In this document: positions 62,464-64,000 of the stretch, piece by piece
Layout: each line of letters starts with the position of its first letter
Numbering within the stretch: position 1 is the first letter of the stretch
NCBI RefSeq assembly: GCF_001039355.2
Contig: NW_019775835.1
Location: 702,808 to 766,807, forward strand
DNA length: 64,000 nt
Origin: Lingula anatina
Taxonomy: Eukaryota > Brachiopoda > Lingulata > Lingulida > Lingulidae
Direction: 5' to 3'
Made by a program: the position numbers and the translations under genes
Notes under the pieces: generated by a model
Database searches by the model: none
What the model saw: the letters and a program-made list of their open reading frames with translations, nothing else
What the model was told of the DNA's origin: nothing

Positions 62464-64000
62464 GTGAGTATCATTTCTGATGATATTTTTATAACATTTA
62501 AAAAAGAAAATATTACATAGTTCATGTGGGAAGAATCAATTTGGTTAAAAGTCTAATCAATGGAATTTCCTCCCAAGTGATTTCGATCTTACTTTGTGTA
62601 ACAGATCAAAAAATGCATTTTTAGTGCATGAAAATTGGCAGATTTTTAATCTGAAATATCTATCTACAAAAATGGCATTTTATAAGAATTAACTAGATAA
62701 ATATTTTAAAATTTTACTTTTGCTATGGGATAAAGGGTAACTTTAATTACAATAAGGAAGTGTGCATTTGCACAATGGAGAGTGATAACATTTTAATGCA
62801 AATGTGTTATCTTAGAAAAGTTGCTGGGATATTTATTCCTTATACAGGTGCCAAGAAAATTGGGTGCAGGTATTTTTTTTCTTGCATTCTATTTGCAGAT
62901 AGGATCTCAATTTCCCAACAGAGACTTTTATTCCCAAAGCCCTCCAATGACAATGCTAATAATTGAATATGTTCATGTTTTCCAAATAGTTAATCGAACA
63001 TGCAACTCTTGCTCATATTTGTGTCTCCAATTTTGATTACATTCATAAAAAAACTAATATTTCCTTCATGCATCACCCAAACATGAAATTAGAAATATGA
63101 AACAACTTTGTAAGCTTAGCTTTATGAACAATGTTATTAGATAGCAGCCGGCAGATAGAACATTTTTTTCAAATAAGTAGTACAGTAAACCAAATTGTAT
63201 TGATCTGCTATTGACCTTTGCTTATTAATATTAATATTAATGTTATTTCATTTGTGAAAGCCTTTTTCCCAAGGTGATGATATGGACTATCATGATTGAA
63301 TATTTTCGTGTTTACTTCAGCACTAATGGGGCATGCAACTCTTGCTCGTATTTGTACTTCCTGCATTAGACACATGTTCCTGAAAACAAAACAAAAACCC
63401 TATAAAGTTGTGAAAAAAGGCTCCCTTGATAAGACAGGGGAATAATTTGCAAAAAAAACATGTGCTTCTGAAAGATACATCTCTACAGTTTCTCATGGGT
63501 GGCACTCTGACCTGCTACTCATGTGTTTGTATTGTATCGCCATATTACACCTGCTCATTTTGTTATTGTGTTTTATTTCAGGTAGATAAGTACTCCACGA
63601 TGTTCTTCAGGATTAGCTAGGCCAAGAGGCAGTAACATTCTAATTTGATGGTGGTTTAGGCTCTAGGGGGTACTCGGCAGGAAATTAATGCTCTGGTAGT
63701 TTTTACAAGCACTGAATTGCTTGTGAACGGTGTATATAAACCCTGTGATTCTAATATTGACCCTTGCAATAATCTAGGATCCTCCCTTGGTGGGTCTTGG
63801 GAATAATGTAGAGACATAGGAGAGAATTGGCGGCCATTCACATGTATGATGTTTTCTACCACTGGCCAGCTGAGGGATGGCAAACCGGTGCCAAAAAATC
63901 CTAGCTGGTCACAGGATAGAGACATGCCGGCTGGTAAATAGCCAGAAAAATATCTGCCAATATCTGGTGAAAAAAATCCACTCTGTGACTCTGGTAGATG
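62464..64000 (+). other. THOC5 downstream region, no gene recognised
   Basis: A consensus donor GTGAGT begins at the first base after the THOC5 stop codon (62464-62469), so the 3' UTR is probably spliced; one candidate acceptor is TTTATTTCAG ending at 63581. No AATAAA hexamer is obvious soon after the stop. From about 63590 the sequence becomes less AT-rich and carries a minus-strand open frame (63656-63925) with no recognisable domain; it could be part of an unidentified repeat. Confidence 0.4.

Overview
This is a eukaryotic, AT-rich, intron-dense window. The exon sequences read as an invertebrate, probably lophotrochozoan (mollusc-like), genome; I infer this from PI4KA and THOC5 orthologues that resemble but clearly differ from the human proteins, many short exons in introns of a few hundred bases, abundant CA/TA/TTA microsatellites, Penelope, Tc1 and non-LTR retrotransposon fossils, and foldback MITEs. 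The species cannot be named from the sequence alone. No bacterial features, operons or CRISPR arrays are present.

Layout. (1) 1-2710: repeat-rich flank with a diverged tandem duplication and a decayed Penelope-like element, then the 3' flank of gene A. (2) 2711-12755, minus strand: gene A, 16 coding exons that join in frame from ATG to TAG into a 1073-residue protein. Its domain order is CARD - OTU cysteine protease - IRAK/Pelle-like kinase - RING-type zinc finger - trypsin-like serine protease. I know of no described protein with this arrangement, and it is the main discovery candidate. (3) 12756-15163: intergenic, with the likely gene A promoter (an NRF1-type site and a probable 5' noncoding exon) and the 3' end of PI4KA. 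(4) 15164-33888, minus strand: complete PI4KA (phosphatidylinositol 4-kinase III alpha), 49 coding exons including a 12-nt microexon, 2090 residues. (5) 33889-34127: a 239-bp gap shared by two divergent genes, likely a bidirectional promoter. (6) 34128-62463, plus strand: complete THOC5 (THO/TREX subunit), 19 coding exons, 689 residues, with large introns that hold most of the transposon debris. (7) 62464-64000: downstream region with no recognised gene.

Functionally, PI4KA makes plasma-membrane PI4P and THOC5 acts in nuclear mRNA export; both are housekeeping genes whose shared promoter region suggests co-expression. Gene A looks like an intracellular innate-immune or cell-death signalling protein. 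It combines an oligomerisation domain (CARD), a predicted deubiquitinase (OTU), a divergent kinase, a predicted ubiquitin ligase module (RING with IAP-like spacing) and a terminal protease with an intact His/Asp/Ser triad. I derived all exon boundaries by hand from splice signals and checked that the codon phases are consistent; no transcript data were available.
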